This document shows positions 18,996 to 27,803 of a stretch of 64,000 nt of DNA, one piece after another. Made by a program: the position numbers and the translations under genes. The notes beneath the pieces are model-generated. The model did not search any database and was not told the DNA's origin. It saw only the letters and a list, made by a program, of their open reading frames with translations. The stretch is from JL08 sp963765555. Lineage in GTDB: Bacteria; Pseudomonadota; Alphaproteobacteria; Rhodobacterales; Rhodobacteraceae. The first letter of the stretch is position 1; each line of letters starts with the position of its first letter. The stretch lies in NCBI GenBank assembly GCA_963765555.1, contig CAVXWX010000003.1, positions 62,001 through 126,000 of the forward strand. The letters run 5' to 3'.

Positions 18996-20420
18996 ATGGA
19001 AACCAAGATGCTGATCGGGTCATCATTCGAGGCCGGAACCGATACCGAAGAACACGTTCTGAACCCCCGCACCGGCGCGGTTATTCTGAAGCTGGCCGAA
19101 GCCAATCCGGGCCAGATTGATCGCGCCGTGGCTTCCGCGCGCGCGGCCTTCGGGCAATGGGGGCGCACAACGCCGTCTGAACGGTCTGAAAAATTGCTGG
19201 CGATTGCCGATGCGATCGAAGCGAACCTTGAAGAACTGGCACAGCTTGAGGCGCTGAATTGCGGCAAACCCATCAACGAGGTGCGCACCGCCGAAGTGCC
19301 CGCCGTAGCCGACTGCTTCCGGTATTTTGCGGGGGCTGTGCGCAATATGCACACGTCAGCGGCGGGGGAATACATGGCCGGGCACACCTCGATGGTGCGC
19401 CGCGATCCGATTGGCGTTGTCGCGTCAATCGCGCCGTGGAACTATCCGATGATGATGATGGCATGGAAGCTCGCTCCGGCGTTGGCAGGGGGTAATACCG
19501 TGGTTCTTAAGCCGTCCGAACAGACACCGCTGACCGCGTTGCGGCTGGCAAAACTGATGGCCGATATCCTGCCGGAAGGTGTTGTGAACGTTGTGGTCGG
19601 GCAGGGCGCCAGCGTCGGCAATACGCTGATCAGCCATCCGGATGTTGATATGGTATCGATCACGGGCGATGTGGCGACAGGCAAAAAAGTGCTGCAAGCC
19701 GCATCCAGAACGGTCAAGCGCACGCATCTTGAACTGGGTGGCAAAGCGCCGGTGATCGTGTTTGACGATGCCGATCTGGGCCGCGTTGTCGAAGGATTGA
19801 AGGCGTTCGGATATTACAATGCCGGTCAGGATTGCACGGCGGCGTGCCGGATTTATGCCGGTCCGAAAATCTATGATAATCTTGTAGCGGATTTGTCAGC
19901 GGCAGCGGCCAGTATCGTTTATGACAATGCAGATGACACGCTGAACGAAATCCCACCGCTTATTTCCATGCGCCAGCGGGACCGTGTGGCGAGTTTTGTG
20001 GAACGCACACGCGAACACAAACATATGGAAATTGCGACAGGCGGCACATCGCACGAGGGATCGGGTTTTTATTTCCAGCCCACCGTGATCGCGGGCGCGC
20101 TGCAAACAGACGAGATTGTACAACGCGAGGTATTTGGTCCGGTGGTGTCTGTCACGCGGTTTACTGATGCCGATCAGGCTGTCGATTGGGCCAATGACAG
20201 TGATTACGGGCTTGCGTCGTCGGTCTGGACGCAGGATGTGGGTCGCGCAATGGATGTGTCGGCGCGCATGCGCTACGGCTGCACGTGGGTCAACACCCAT
20301 TTCATGCTGGTCAATGAAATGCCGCATGGCGGGCTCAAACAATCGGGTTATGGCAAAGACATGTCGATGTATGCGCTGGAAGATTACACCGCCGTGCGTC
20401 ATGTCATGATCGCGCATTAA
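18996..20420 (+). CDS. patD: Gamma-aminobutyraldehyde dehydrogenase
   Basis: A 474-residue NAD-dependent aldehyde dehydrogenase. HLELGGKAPVIVFDDADL carries the catalytic Glu and FGYYNAGQDCTAACRIYAG the catalytic Cys; both segments are close to E. coli PatD (YdcW/Prr). That enzyme oxidises 4-aminobutanal from putrescine to GABA. The preceding YdcSTUV-type importer supports polyamine breakdown as the role. A betaine- or other amino-aldehyde substrate is possible given the methylated-amine genes upstream. No transaminase for putrescine is in the window. Confidence 0.85.
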   Translation: METKMLIGSSFEAGTDTEEHVLNPRTGAVILKLAEANPGQIDRAVASARAAFGQWGRTTPSERSEKLLAIADAIEANLEELAQLEALNCGKPINEVRTAEVPAVADCFRYFAGAVRNMHTSAAGEYMAGHTSMVRRDPIGVVASIAPWNYPMMMMAWKLAPALAGGNTVVLKPSEQTPLTALRLAKLMADILPEGVVNVVVGQGASVGNTLISHPDVDMVSITGDVATGKKVLQAASRTVKRTHLELGGKAPVIVFDDADLGRVVEGLKAFGYYNAGQDCTAACRIYAGPKIYDNLVADLSAAAASIVYDNADDTLNEIPPLISMRQRDRVASFVERTREHKHMEIATGGTSHEGSGFYFQPTVIAGALQTDEIVQREVFGPVVSVTRFTDADQAVDWANDSDYGLASSVWTQDVGRAMDVSARMRYGCTWVNTHFMLVNEMPHGGLKQSGYGKDMSMYALEDYTAVRHVMIAH

Positions 20421-20495
20421 GGCTTGCCCGACCTTTCGCGCGGTCTTTGAAACCAGCAAAAATGTGATTTTGATGCCGTCCGCCGCGGCGTCAGG

Positions 20496-21380
20496 TCACA
20501 ACAGGTTCCACAGGTCCAACGCGTTTTGATCAAACAGGTCCGGGTTTGCAAACGCCGATATCGTCAGCGAGGCGCACCAACTTTCGTTGCCGATGGGCAC
20601 CAGTCGCCCGTCTGAAAGCTCGGCCGTGATGGCGGTTTGTGGCATCCATGCAAACCCACCACCGGCCAGCAAACGCCGCTTGATCGCTTCGACCAACCCG
20701 TCGACATAGACGGTTTCGACATTCAGGGTTTTCCGGTCCACCGTGTGTTCCACAACCATCCCCAGAAACGATGACCTGTCATAGGCCAGATACGGGATCG
20801 GTGATGTGCCGCCTGTGTTCAGGTTCCAGCCCAATCTGTGTGCTGGTTCGCTGGCGGCCACAGGGATCAGACGATCAACCAAAAGGTCTTTGCGTTCAAA
20901 TGCGGTTTCATCGATTTTAGGCGAAACGGCATGGTGGCAATAGCACAGCAGAATATCGACCGCGCCTTCGATCAGAAGTTCGCAACACGTGCTGAGGGAA
21001 TTGGATATGACGCGGGTGCGCAGATCGGGAAGCTGATTTTGCAACTCTTCGATCCTTGATGCCAAAAAATTCACCGAAATCGTGTGAAGCACCGAAAACC
21101 GGATAAACCGGCTGTCACCATTATCCGCATCGCGCAGCGACTGGCGTGCCTCGGTCAGCTGCGAAATGGCGGCCATCGCGATCGGCAGGAAATTCTGCCC
21201 GCTTTCGGTAAGTTGCACAGGGTAGGTGGCGCGATTCACCAGCGGCAATCCCACCCAGATTTCCAAGGCTTTGATTCTGCGGCTGAAAGCGGATTGCGTT
21301 ATGTTTCTTTCGTTGGCGGCCCGTGTGAAATTCAACGTGCGCGCCAGACACTCGAAATCGCGCAACCAGTTCAGATCCAT
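20496..21380 (-). CDS. LysR-family regulator, HypT-like
   Basis: A 294-residue LysR protein with N-terminal helix-turn-helix (LRDFECLARTLNFTRAANERNITQSAFSRRIKALE). The layout with AFSRRIKALE and the late GGGFAWMPQTAI resembles E. coli HypT/YjiE, an oxidant-responsive LysR regulator; this likeness is from memory of the family. It is divergent from the ProX-type gene at 21616, with a 235-base shared control region, so regulation of that importer is the simplest reading. Confidence 0.88.
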   Translation of the reverse strand: MDLNWLRDFECLARTLNFTRAANERNITQSAFSRRIKALEIWVGLPLVNRATYPVQLTESGQNFLPIAMAAISQLTEARQSLRDADNGDSRFIRFSVLHTISVNFLASRIEELQNQLPDLRTRVISNSLSTCCELLIEGAVDILLCYCHHAVSPKIDETAFERKDLLVDRLIPVAASEPAHRLGWNLNTGGTSPIPYLAYDRSSFLGMVVEHTVDRKTLNVETVYVDGLVEAIKRRLLAGGGFAWMPQTAITAELSDGRLVPIGNESWCASLTISAFANPDLFDQNALDLWNLL

Positions 21381-21615
21381 GTTGTTTTACCTTCGCGCGC
21401 CAAGTGGGTCAGCGCCAATATACATGATTATGCAAATTCCGAATAGTTTAATGATTTGTTCGAATTGGCGATCTTGAAACGACTTGATCTAGACTTGAAC
21501 CCGTGAACCGGACCTCCAAGAAATCCACTGTTTGCGAAATATGCTCGTGAACAATGATCCCGAACTACAAAAAAACTGACGCCATAATCGGCGCGTTCCA
21601 ACATAGGAGAGAAAT
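21381..21615. promoter_or_regulatory. Divergent control region between LysR and ProX-type genes
   Basis: This 235-base region is A+T-richer than its flanks. It holds small dyads typical of LysR sites: ATTC-C-GAAT (21436-21444) and TTCGAA (21459-21464). No gene is seen in it. AGGAGA before 21616 is the ribosome binding site of the ProX-type gene. Confidence 0.4.
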
Positions 21616-22581
21616 ATGAAAACGACGATGAAATCACTGGGGCTTGCAGCGGTTGTCGGCATCTTTGCGATGCCTGCACTGGCGTCCGAAGAAGTAAAGA
21701 TTGGCGTCCCGTCCTGGACAGGTGCGCAGGCGATCGCGCATCTTCTGGGGGCTGTTGTGGAAATGCGGATTGGCGGCAAGGTTGAATATGTCCCCGGCAA
21801 CAACGCCACGATTTTTCAGGCGATGGATCAGGGCAAGGGTGACATTGACGTGCATCCTGATGTGTGGCTGCCAAATCAGGAAAGCTTTACCAAGAAATAT
21901 GTCGACGAGGCGGGTACCGTAACGCTGTCGTCCAACCCGTACGAAGGCAATCAGGGCTTTTGCGTTTCAAAAGACTTTGGCGAAGCCAACAACATCACCG
22001 ATATCGCCGATCTGGGCCGTCCGGATGTAGCCGCGCTGATGGACAGTGATGGCAACGGTCTGGGTGAAATGTGGATCGGGGCCCCGGGGTGGGCCTCGGC
22101 CAATGTGAACGAAGTCAAGACACGCGATTACGGCCTGATGGACTTTATCGAGCCTGTGCGCGCCGAAGAAAGCGTCAAGACAGCGCGGATCAAGGACAGC
22201 ATTGCCAAGGGCGAAGGTTATGCGTTCTACTGCTACAAACCGCATGCTGTCTGGTACATGTTCGACGTCAAGATGCTGACCGAGCCGACATTTGATCCGG
22301 CGAAATACGTGATGGTACAGCCTTCGGATGATCCGGATTGGTTCCAGAAATCGAACGTGGCAACCAAGGATGCGCTGAAAAACGTGCAGATTGCATGGTC
22401 GAATTCTCTGGTCGACCGGTCGCCTGCCATTGCCGAGTTTTTTGCCAACTTTGCGCTGACCGCCGATGACGTTTCCAGCTTTGCCTACGAAATCAGCGGC
22501 AAGGGGCGTGATCCGGCAGAAGTGGCGCGCGAATGGGTCGAAAACAATCCTGATCGCGTGGATACATGGCTGGGTCTGTGA
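21616..22581 (+). CDS. Quaternary-amine ABC transporter, periplasmic binding protein (ProX/OpuAC type)
   Basis: A 321-residue binding protein with a clean signal peptide (residues 1-23, MPALA-SEE). OpuAC-type fold: VKIGVPSWTGAQAIAHLL, GDIDVHPDVWLPNQ, and several Trp/Tyr residues (GAPGWASANVNE, FYCYKPHAVWYMFD) of the kind that form the aromatic box around a trimethylammonium group. The ligand could be glycine betaine, proline betaine, choline or trimethylamine N-oxide; the sequence alone does not decide. It is the first gene of a four-gene operon beside methylated-amine catabolic genes. Confidence 0.87.
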   Translation: MKTTMKSLGLAAVVGIFAMPALASEEVKIGVPSWTGAQAIAHLLGAVVEMRIGGKVEYVPGNNATIFQAMDQGKGDIDVHPDVWLPNQESFTKKYVDEAGTVTLSSNPYEGNQGFCVSKDFGEANNITDIADLGRPDVAALMDSDGNGLGEMWIGAPGWASANVNEVKTRDYGLMDFIEPVRAEESVKTARIKDSIAKGEGYAFYCYKPHAVWYMFDVKMLTEPTFDPAKYVMVQPSDDPDWFQKSNVATKDALKNVQIAWSNSLVDRSPAIAEFFANFALTADDVSSFAYEISGKGRDPAEVAREWVENNPDRVDTWLGL

Positions 22582-22603
22582 TCCGCTGACAGGAGCCAAC
22601 TGG

Positions 22604-22631
22604 CGGCACCGGCAAGACCGGTGCCGTTTCT
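22604..22631 (+). terminator. Strong hairpin after the ProX-type gene
   Basis: CGGCACCGG (22604-22612), loop CAAGA, CCGGTGCCG (22618-22626), then TTTCT. A perfect nine-pair G+C-rich stem with a short T-tract; it could terminate or attenuate between the highly expressed binding protein and its ATPase and permease genes. Confidence 0.65.
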
Positions 22632-22663
22632 ATCCCTGATCCCCAGCCTGGACATAGTGCGCA

Positions 22664-23719
22664 ATGAGCGATGAGACCGTCATAGAAATATCCGACGTCT
22701 GGAAGATTTTTGGCGCCAATGCGGGTGCTGCATTGAAGGCCATTCACGAACGCGGGTTGGGCAAGGCCGAGGTGCTGGCCGAATACAATGCCGTGGTCGG
22801 CGTGGCCGGAGTAAGCCTGTCGGTCAAACGGGGCGAAATCTTTTGTATCATGGGCTTGTCGGGCAGCGGTAAGTCGACACTTGTGCGCCATTTCAATCGT
22901 CTGCTGGAACCGACGGCCGGCAAGATCCTGATCGAAGGAACGGATGTCATGGCCTTGGACCCCAAGGCGCTGCAAACCTTCCGCAATCGCAAGATCGGTA
23001 TGGTATTCCAGAATTTTGCGCTGATGCCGCACCGTTCGGTTCTGGACAATGTCGCGATGCCGCTTGAAATCCGCCAGGTCAGCAAGAACGAACGCATGCG
23101 ACAGGCGGCCGCCATTCTGGATATCGTCGAGCTTGGGGCGTGGGGCTCCAAATTCGCACATGAGCTTTCGGGCGGTATGCAGCAACGGGTGGGGCTGGCG
23201 CGCGCCCTTGCCGCAAACCCCGATGTGTTGCTGATGGATGAACCGTTCAGCGCGCTTGATCCGCTGATCCGGCGGCAATTGCAGGATGAATTTATCAGGC
23301 TCAGCCAGATCCTGAAGAAAACAACCGTTTTCATCACGCATGATCTGGACGAAGCGGTACGCATTGGCGACCGCATCGCCATAATGCGCGATGGTCGTCT
23401 GGTGCAGGTTGGCACCGCCGAGGATATCGTGATGCATCCGGCTGATGATTACGTCGCCGAATTTGTTGCCGGTATCTCACGGCTCAAGGTGGTGCACGCG
23501 GCGGCGGTGATGCAACCGATCAAGGCGTATTTTAAGGCGCATGGCCCACTGGCCGCTGACGCACCGCGTGTCAACGAAGCCGAAACCCTAAGCACCCTGA
23601 TCAACCTGGCCATCGACAATGAAACCGCGATCCTGGTCGAATCCGGGGGCGTGGACATCGGCGTCATAACGCGCGCGGATCTGCTGCGCACGGTGATCGA
23701 AGGGACAGAAGTATCATGA
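22664..23719 (+). CDS. proV: Quaternary-amine ABC transporter ATP-binding protein with CBS domains (ProV type)
   Basis: A 351-residue ProV/OpuAA-type ATPase. It has an N-terminal extension typical of the family (VWKIFG...LGKAEVLAEYNAVVGV), Walker A GLSGSGKST (about 65-73), signature LSGGMQQRVGLARAL, Walker B VLLMDEPFSALD and switch ITHDLDEAV. The last ~70 residues look like a CBS-type domain, which in OpuA senses ionic strength. It overlaps the permease gene by four bases. Confidence 0.92.
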   Translation: MSDETVIEISDVWKIFGANAGAALKAIHERGLGKAEVLAEYNAVVGVAGVSLSVKRGEIFCIMGLSGSGKSTLVRHFNRLLEPTAGKILIEGTDVMALDPKALQTFRNRKIGMVFQNFALMPHRSVLDNVAMPLEIRQVSKNERMRQAAAILDIVELGAWGSKFAHELSGGMQQRVGLARALAANPDVLLMDEPFSALDPLIRRQLQDEFIRLSQILKKTTVFITHDLDEAVRIGDRIAIMRDGRLVQVGTAEDIVMHPADDYVAEFVAGISRLKVVHAAAVMQPIKAYFKAHGPLAADAPRVNEAETLSTLINLAIDNETAILVESGGVDIGVITRADLLRTVIEGTEVS

Positions 23720-25257
23720 GCACGACAGCCGTGAACCCGCTTGAGGACACCGATACTGACGCCGCACGCGCCTACGCCCAAGAGCGGCGCGACAATATCC
23801 GTACCTTCACCCGCACGCACCCCGATTACTACATTCGCAACTTTGATAAAATCGGTGCCTCGTCGCGGTTTACACCGACCTTTAACGTGATGGCGGGTCT
23901 GTTCGGGCCGGTCTGGTTCGGCGCGCGCGGGTTGTGGTCTTGGGCGTTGCCGTTTCTGATTATCGAAACACTGGCACTTGTGCAGATTGCCCGCGGCTTG
24001 TTCGGCGATCTGGCAGCCGATGCCATGGCGCGCATCGCCTCGATCGAAGGCACGCTGGACCTTCGGCGCGAACAACTGGCGGCTGCCATTGAAAGCAACT
24101 CCGACAAGGTAGATGTTTATCAACGGACCGTGGAATCCCTTGAAGCGAATATCGGCGGCATCCGTGCCGAAGCCGAAGCGTTGGCGGATCAGGGCATCTG
24201 GATCGCGCTGGCCGGACTGGTCACGCTGCTGGTGGTCAAGGCAGTGCAGGCAGTGGTGGCCAACTGGGCGCTTGAGGCCAGGTTTTCGGAATGGTTGTCA
24301 GACCAGACCATACGGTCGGGCATGCCGGTCAGCCACATCGTTCTTAGCGCCATCTTCATGATCCTGATCGCGGTGGCGGCCATGCTGCACTACAGCTTTC
24401 CGGGCCGTATATTCCTGTTAACCGAATTCCCGACTGATCCGGTGATCCGCCTGACGGGCATAACATGGGTTGAAGATTTCATCGCGTGGTGTGTGCGGAA
24501 CAGCGAAGCGTTTTTTGATGTCGTGACCTACGGTATCCGGATGATGCTGGATACGCTTGAACTGATTTTTGTCAGTACGCCGTGGATCGTGATTGCCAGT
24601 CTGATCGTCTTGCTGACATGGCTGACGGCGGGCATCCGCGCCGCGATCTTTTCCGGCGCGTTTCTGGCCTATATGGGCCTTTTGGGCTTTTGGGAAAAAG
24701 CGATGACCACACTGGCGCTGCTTGGAACGGCCGCGTGTTTGTCGATCGTGATCGGTATTCCACTTGGGATGTTCGCCGCCCGTCGTCCGCGTTTTTATGC
24801 ATTTATCCAGCCGATCATGGATTTCATGCAGACCATGCCCGCTTTTGTGTTCATGGTGCCTGTGATCGCCTTTTTCGGGGTCGGCAAACCGGCGGCCGTG
24901 ATTGTCACCATGATTTTCGGCGGCACACCGGTTGTACGCCTGACAGTATTGGGGTTGCGCGGGGTGCCGGAAAGCGTGCGCGAGGCGGCGATCTCGTTCG
25001 GGGCCAACAAGTGGTATCTGTTGACCAAGGTTGATTTGCCGCTGGCCAGCCCGTCGATCCGCGCAGGGATCAACCAGACGATCATGTTGTCGCTGGCGAT
25101 GGTTGTGGTGGCATCGCTGATCGGGGCCAAGGGGCTGGGCGAAGACGTGCTGGAAGCCCTGCAATATGCAAATGTCGGGCAGGGGATTCTTGCCGGATTT
25201 GCGATCCTGTTTTGTGCCATGATCCTTGACCGTATCGTGCAGGGTGCGCGCAAATGA
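23716..25257 (+). CDS. proW: Quaternary-amine ABC permease (ProW type) with long N-terminal extension
   Basis: A 513-residue permease. The C-terminal ~230 residues are a standard ProW domain with the EAA loop GVPESVREAAISFGANKWYLLTKVDLPLA. The first ~200 residues are unusual: a soluble stretch, a hydrophobic hairpin (FNVMAGLFGPVWFGARGLWSW, DUF2628-like), then a charged helical segment (about 110-155, coiled-coil-like) before the usual membrane spans. The extension may be a regulatory or sensor part. Four-base overlaps on both sides show tight coupling with the ATPase and hydrolase genes. Confidence 0.88.
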   Translation: MSTTAVNPLEDTDTDAARAYAQERRDNIRTFTRTHPDYYIRNFDKIGASSRFTPTFNVMAGLFGPVWFGARGLWSWALPFLIIETLALVQIARGLFGDLAADAMARIASIEGTLDLRREQLAAAIESNSDKVDVYQRTVESLEANIGGIRAEAEALADQGIWIALAGLVTLLVVKAVQAVVANWALEARFSEWLSDQTIRSGMPVSHIVLSAIFMILIAVAAMLHYSFPGRIFLLTEFPTDPVIRLTGITWVEDFIAWCVRNSEAFFDVVTYGIRMMLDTLELIFVSTPWIVIASLIVLLTWLTAGIRAAIFSGAFLAYMGLLGFWEKAMTTLALLGTAACLSIVIGIPLGMFAARRPRFYAFIQPIMDFMQTMPAFVFMVPVIAFFGVGKPAAVIVTMIFGGTPVVRLTVLGLRGVPESVREAAISFGANKWYLLTKVDLPLASPSIRAGINQTIMLSLAMVVVASLIGAKGLGEDVLEALQYANVGQGILAGFAILFCAMILDRIVQGARK

Positions 25258-25976
25258 ATACGCTTGTGTTGGTCCATGGGTTCATGGGCGGCAGCCTGCA
25301 ATGGCAGGGGCAGCGCGCGGCGCTTGGGGCTGAATACAACGTGATTACGCCGGATCTTCCCGGATATGGCGAAAACGCGCATCTGACTGCCCCCGACAAC
25401 ATCACGGACTTTGCCAAATGGGTCCTTGCCGATCTCAGCGACAGGGGGATCGAAAAGTTCCACGTGCTGGGCCACTCGATGGGGGGTATGATCGTGCAGG
25501 AAATGGCGCGGCTTGCCCCTGCGCGTGTGGCCCGCTTGATCCTGTACGGGACAGGGGCAATCGGTGTCTTGCCGGGGCGGTTTGAACCGATCGGCGTGTC
25601 CAAGGAACGCGCCCGCGCCGACGGCCCGCGCGCCACAGCGCGCCGTATCGCCGCCACATGGTTTCTGGAGCGGGAGGCCGCATCGGCCTACGCGCAATGC
25701 GCCGCAATCGCCGAGCGCAGCAGCCTGCAAGCGATGGAGAGTGGGTTAACAGCCATGCAAGAGTGGAGCGGCTTGTCCTATCTGCCGGATGTCGGGCAAA
25801 AAACACTGGTGATCTGGGGCGATCATGACCGCACATACCCGTGGAGCCAGACCGCGCAATTATGGCAATCCATTCAGGATGCCGATCTTGCCGTGATCCC
25901 GGGATGTGCCCATGCGGTGCACCTTGAAAAGCCGCATCTGTTCAACACCGTTCTGGGCGATTTCCTCAAGTCGTGA
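25254..25976 (+). CDS. Alpha/beta-hydrolase
   Basis: A 240-residue alpha/beta-hydrolase fold protein with the nucleophile elbow GHSMGG (Ser75), oxyanion HGFMGG near the N-terminus, acid in WGDHDRTYP and His in GCAHAVHLEKP. It is translationally coupled to the ProW-type permease gene, which suggests that it acts on an imported ester or on a breakdown product, but the substrate is unknown. Confidence 0.87.
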   Translation: MNTLVLVHGFMGGSLQWQGQRAALGAEYNVITPDLPGYGENAHLTAPDNITDFAKWVLADLSDRGIEKFHVLGHSMGGMIVQEMARLAPARVARLILYGTGAIGVLPGRFEPIGVSKERARADGPRATARRIAATWFLEREAASAYAQCAAIAERSSLQAMESGLTAMQEWSGLSYLPDVGQKTLVIWGDHDRTYPWSQTAQLWQSIQDADLAVIPGCAHAVHLEKPHLFNTVLGDFLKS

Positions 25977-26178
25977 TCCTGCACGCCGCGTGAAAGTGGC
26001 CATTGCTAATTTGATGCTCAAAAAACGCAGTTGGCCCTCTCCTGCACAAACGCCACAGATCGCCAAAAATATGGCCAATTGATCCACCTCATGGCGGGCC
26101 CGGCCTGACTGTGCTTTCCAGAACAGAGCTTGCGAAACGCAGGAACGAGAGTTTCCGGTGGCGCATAAATTTGCGCGC

Positions 26179-26202
26179 ATTCGGGGGCCAATTCGGGGGC
26201 CA
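26179..26202 (+). repeat. Tandem 12-base direct repeat before the Pit gene
   Basis: ATTCGGGGGCCA occurs twice back to back (26179-26190 and 26191-26202), ending 13 bases before the pit ATG and running into a G-rich ribosome binding site. It could arise by slippage and alter leader length, or be a binding site. The 239-base gap before the gene otherwise holds no gene. Confidence 0.7.
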
Positions 26203-26215
26203 AGGGGGACAAGGC

Positions 26216-27790
26216 ATGAAAACCAAAGACTATTTGATTATCGAAAGTGCGACCGGTCTGAGCCGCGCCGAAGTTGGCCGCTTGGGAACGGCGATCCTCT
26301 TCATTGTGGCGGTGATGATCTACGCAGGGTCCAAGTTCGCGCATATCGAACAGTCCTATCTGCTGGTCGCCGCTGCCGTCATCGGTGCCTACATGGCCAT
26401 CAATATCGGTGCCAACGATGTGGCCAACAATGTCGGGCCTGCTGTCGGATCTTTTGCGCTGTCGCTGACAGGGGCCATTGTTATCGCCGCAATATTCGAG
26501 GCCGCAGGCGCGATTATTGCCGGTGGTGACGTCGTGAGCACCGTAAAGAAGGGCATTATCGATCCTGCGGATGTTGCCGATCCGCAAGTCTTTGTCTGGG
26601 TCATGATGGGCGCATTGACCGGTGCGGCGATCTGGCTGAACGCGGCCACATGGCTGGGCGCGCCGGTTTCGACCACACATTCGATCGTGGGCGGCGTCAT
26701 GGGCGCGGGCATTGCAGCCGCGGGATGGGATGTGGTGAACTGGGACGCAATGGGCAAAATCGCCGCCAGTTGGGTCATTTCACCCGTCACCGGCGGGATC
26801 ATTGCGGCCCTGTTCCTGTTCTTTCTGAAGCGGACGATCTTTTTCAAAGACGAACCGGTGGAATCCGCGCGCAAGGTTGTCCCGTTCATGATCGGGATCA
26901 TGGTGTGGGCGTTTACGACCTATATCGCCCTGAAGGGGGTCAAGAAACTTGTCGAAATCGACTTTTTCAATGCGGTCCTGATTGGCCTTGTCGCCGGTCT
27001 TGTGGCGATCATCCTTGTTCGCCCGATGATCAATCGCGCGGTGCCCAATCTGGAAAACAACCGCGAAGGCGTGAACCGCCTGTTCACCATCCCGCTGATT
27101 ATTTCAGCGGCTCTTCTGAGCTTTGCGCACGGGGCAAATGATGTGGCCAATGCCGTCGGCCCGCTTGCCGGTATTGTGGACGCGCTGACCGCCGGTGAAG
27201 GCGGCAGTTCGAAGGTGGCGATCCCGCTGTGGGTGATGGTGATCGGCGCACTTGGCATTTCCGTCGGGCTGGCGCTGTTCGGGCCCAAGCTGATCCGGAC
27301 TGTGGGATCCGAAATCACAGAACTGGATCGCTCGCGCGCGTTTTGTATCGCACTGGCTGCGGCGATCACCGTCATTATCGCCAGCCACCTGAAACTGCCC
27401 GTCAGTTCGACCCATGTGGCGCTGGGTGCTGTTTTCGGTGTCGGCTTTCTGCGCGAATTTCTTGAACAACGGGTCGGAAAAGTGGTCGAGAATGTGTTGC
27501 ACCAGCATCAAGGCGAACCTGATTTTGCCGAAGCTGAGAAAGTACTGATGAACTTCAGGAATGCGCCGCCCGAAGACAAGCAACGCATCCTGAAGGAATT
27601 GCAGAAAATGGGCCCCGAAGCGGTGATTGATGCCGCACAACGCAAGGAATTACAAAAGGCGTTGAAACGGCAACTGGTGAAACGGTCATCGCTTTTGAAA
27701 ATCGTTTCAGCGTGGATCATTACGGTTCCGGTTTCGGCCGTGTTGGCGGCCTTGTTCTACTTTGTTTTGCGCGGCATGATGCTGCCATAA
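26216..27790 (+). CDS. Inorganic phosphate transporter, PiT family
   Basis: A 524-residue low-affinity phosphate (metal-phosphate) symporter. The inverted-repeat family signature appears twice: NIGANDVANNVGPAVGS near residue 65 and FAHGANDVANAVGPLAG near residue 305. About ten membrane spans are visible. A hydrophilic helical part of roughly 90 residues (about 415-505, HQHQGEPDFAEAEKV...) precedes a final span. ATG 26216 follows GGGGGAC. The next gene, 13 bases on, is a different kind of phosphate transporter. Confidence 0.92.
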   Translation: MKTKDYLIIESATGLSRAEVGRLGTAILFIVAVMIYAGSKFAHIEQSYLLVAAAVIGAYMAINIGANDVANNVGPAVGSFALSLTGAIVIAAIFEAAGAIIAGGDVVSTVKKGIIDPADVADPQVFVWVMMGALTGAAIWLNAATWLGAPVSTTHSIVGGVMGAGIAAAGWDVVNWDAMGKIAASWVISPVTGGIIAALFLFFLKRTIFFKDEPVESARKVVPFMIGIMVWAFTTYIALKGVKKLVEIDFFNAVLIGLVAGLVAIILVRPMINRAVPNLENNREGVNRLFTIPLIISAALLSFAHGANDVANAVGPLAGIVDALTAGEGGSSKVAIPLWVMVIGALGISVGLALFGPKLIRTVGSEITELDRSRAFCIALAAAITVIIASHLKLPVSSTHVALGAVFGVGFLREFLEQRVGKVVENVLHQHQGEPDFAEAEKVLMNFRNAPPEDKQRILKELQKMGPEAVIDAAQRKELQKALKRQLVKRSSLLKIVSAWIITVPVSAVLAALFYFVLRGMMLP

Positions 27791-27803
27791 GGTGCGCGCT
27801 GTT

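Noticed and set aside
20481..20490. CGCCGCGGCG palindrome as terminator between convergent genes
   Set aside because: A self-complementary ten-base run cannot form a hairpin with a loop of useful size, and no T-run follows.
26111..26215. Longer N-terminus for the Pit protein reading through the 12-base repeat
   Set aside because: It would add a Gly/Arg-rich stretch not expected in the family; ATG 26216 has a good ribosome binding site.
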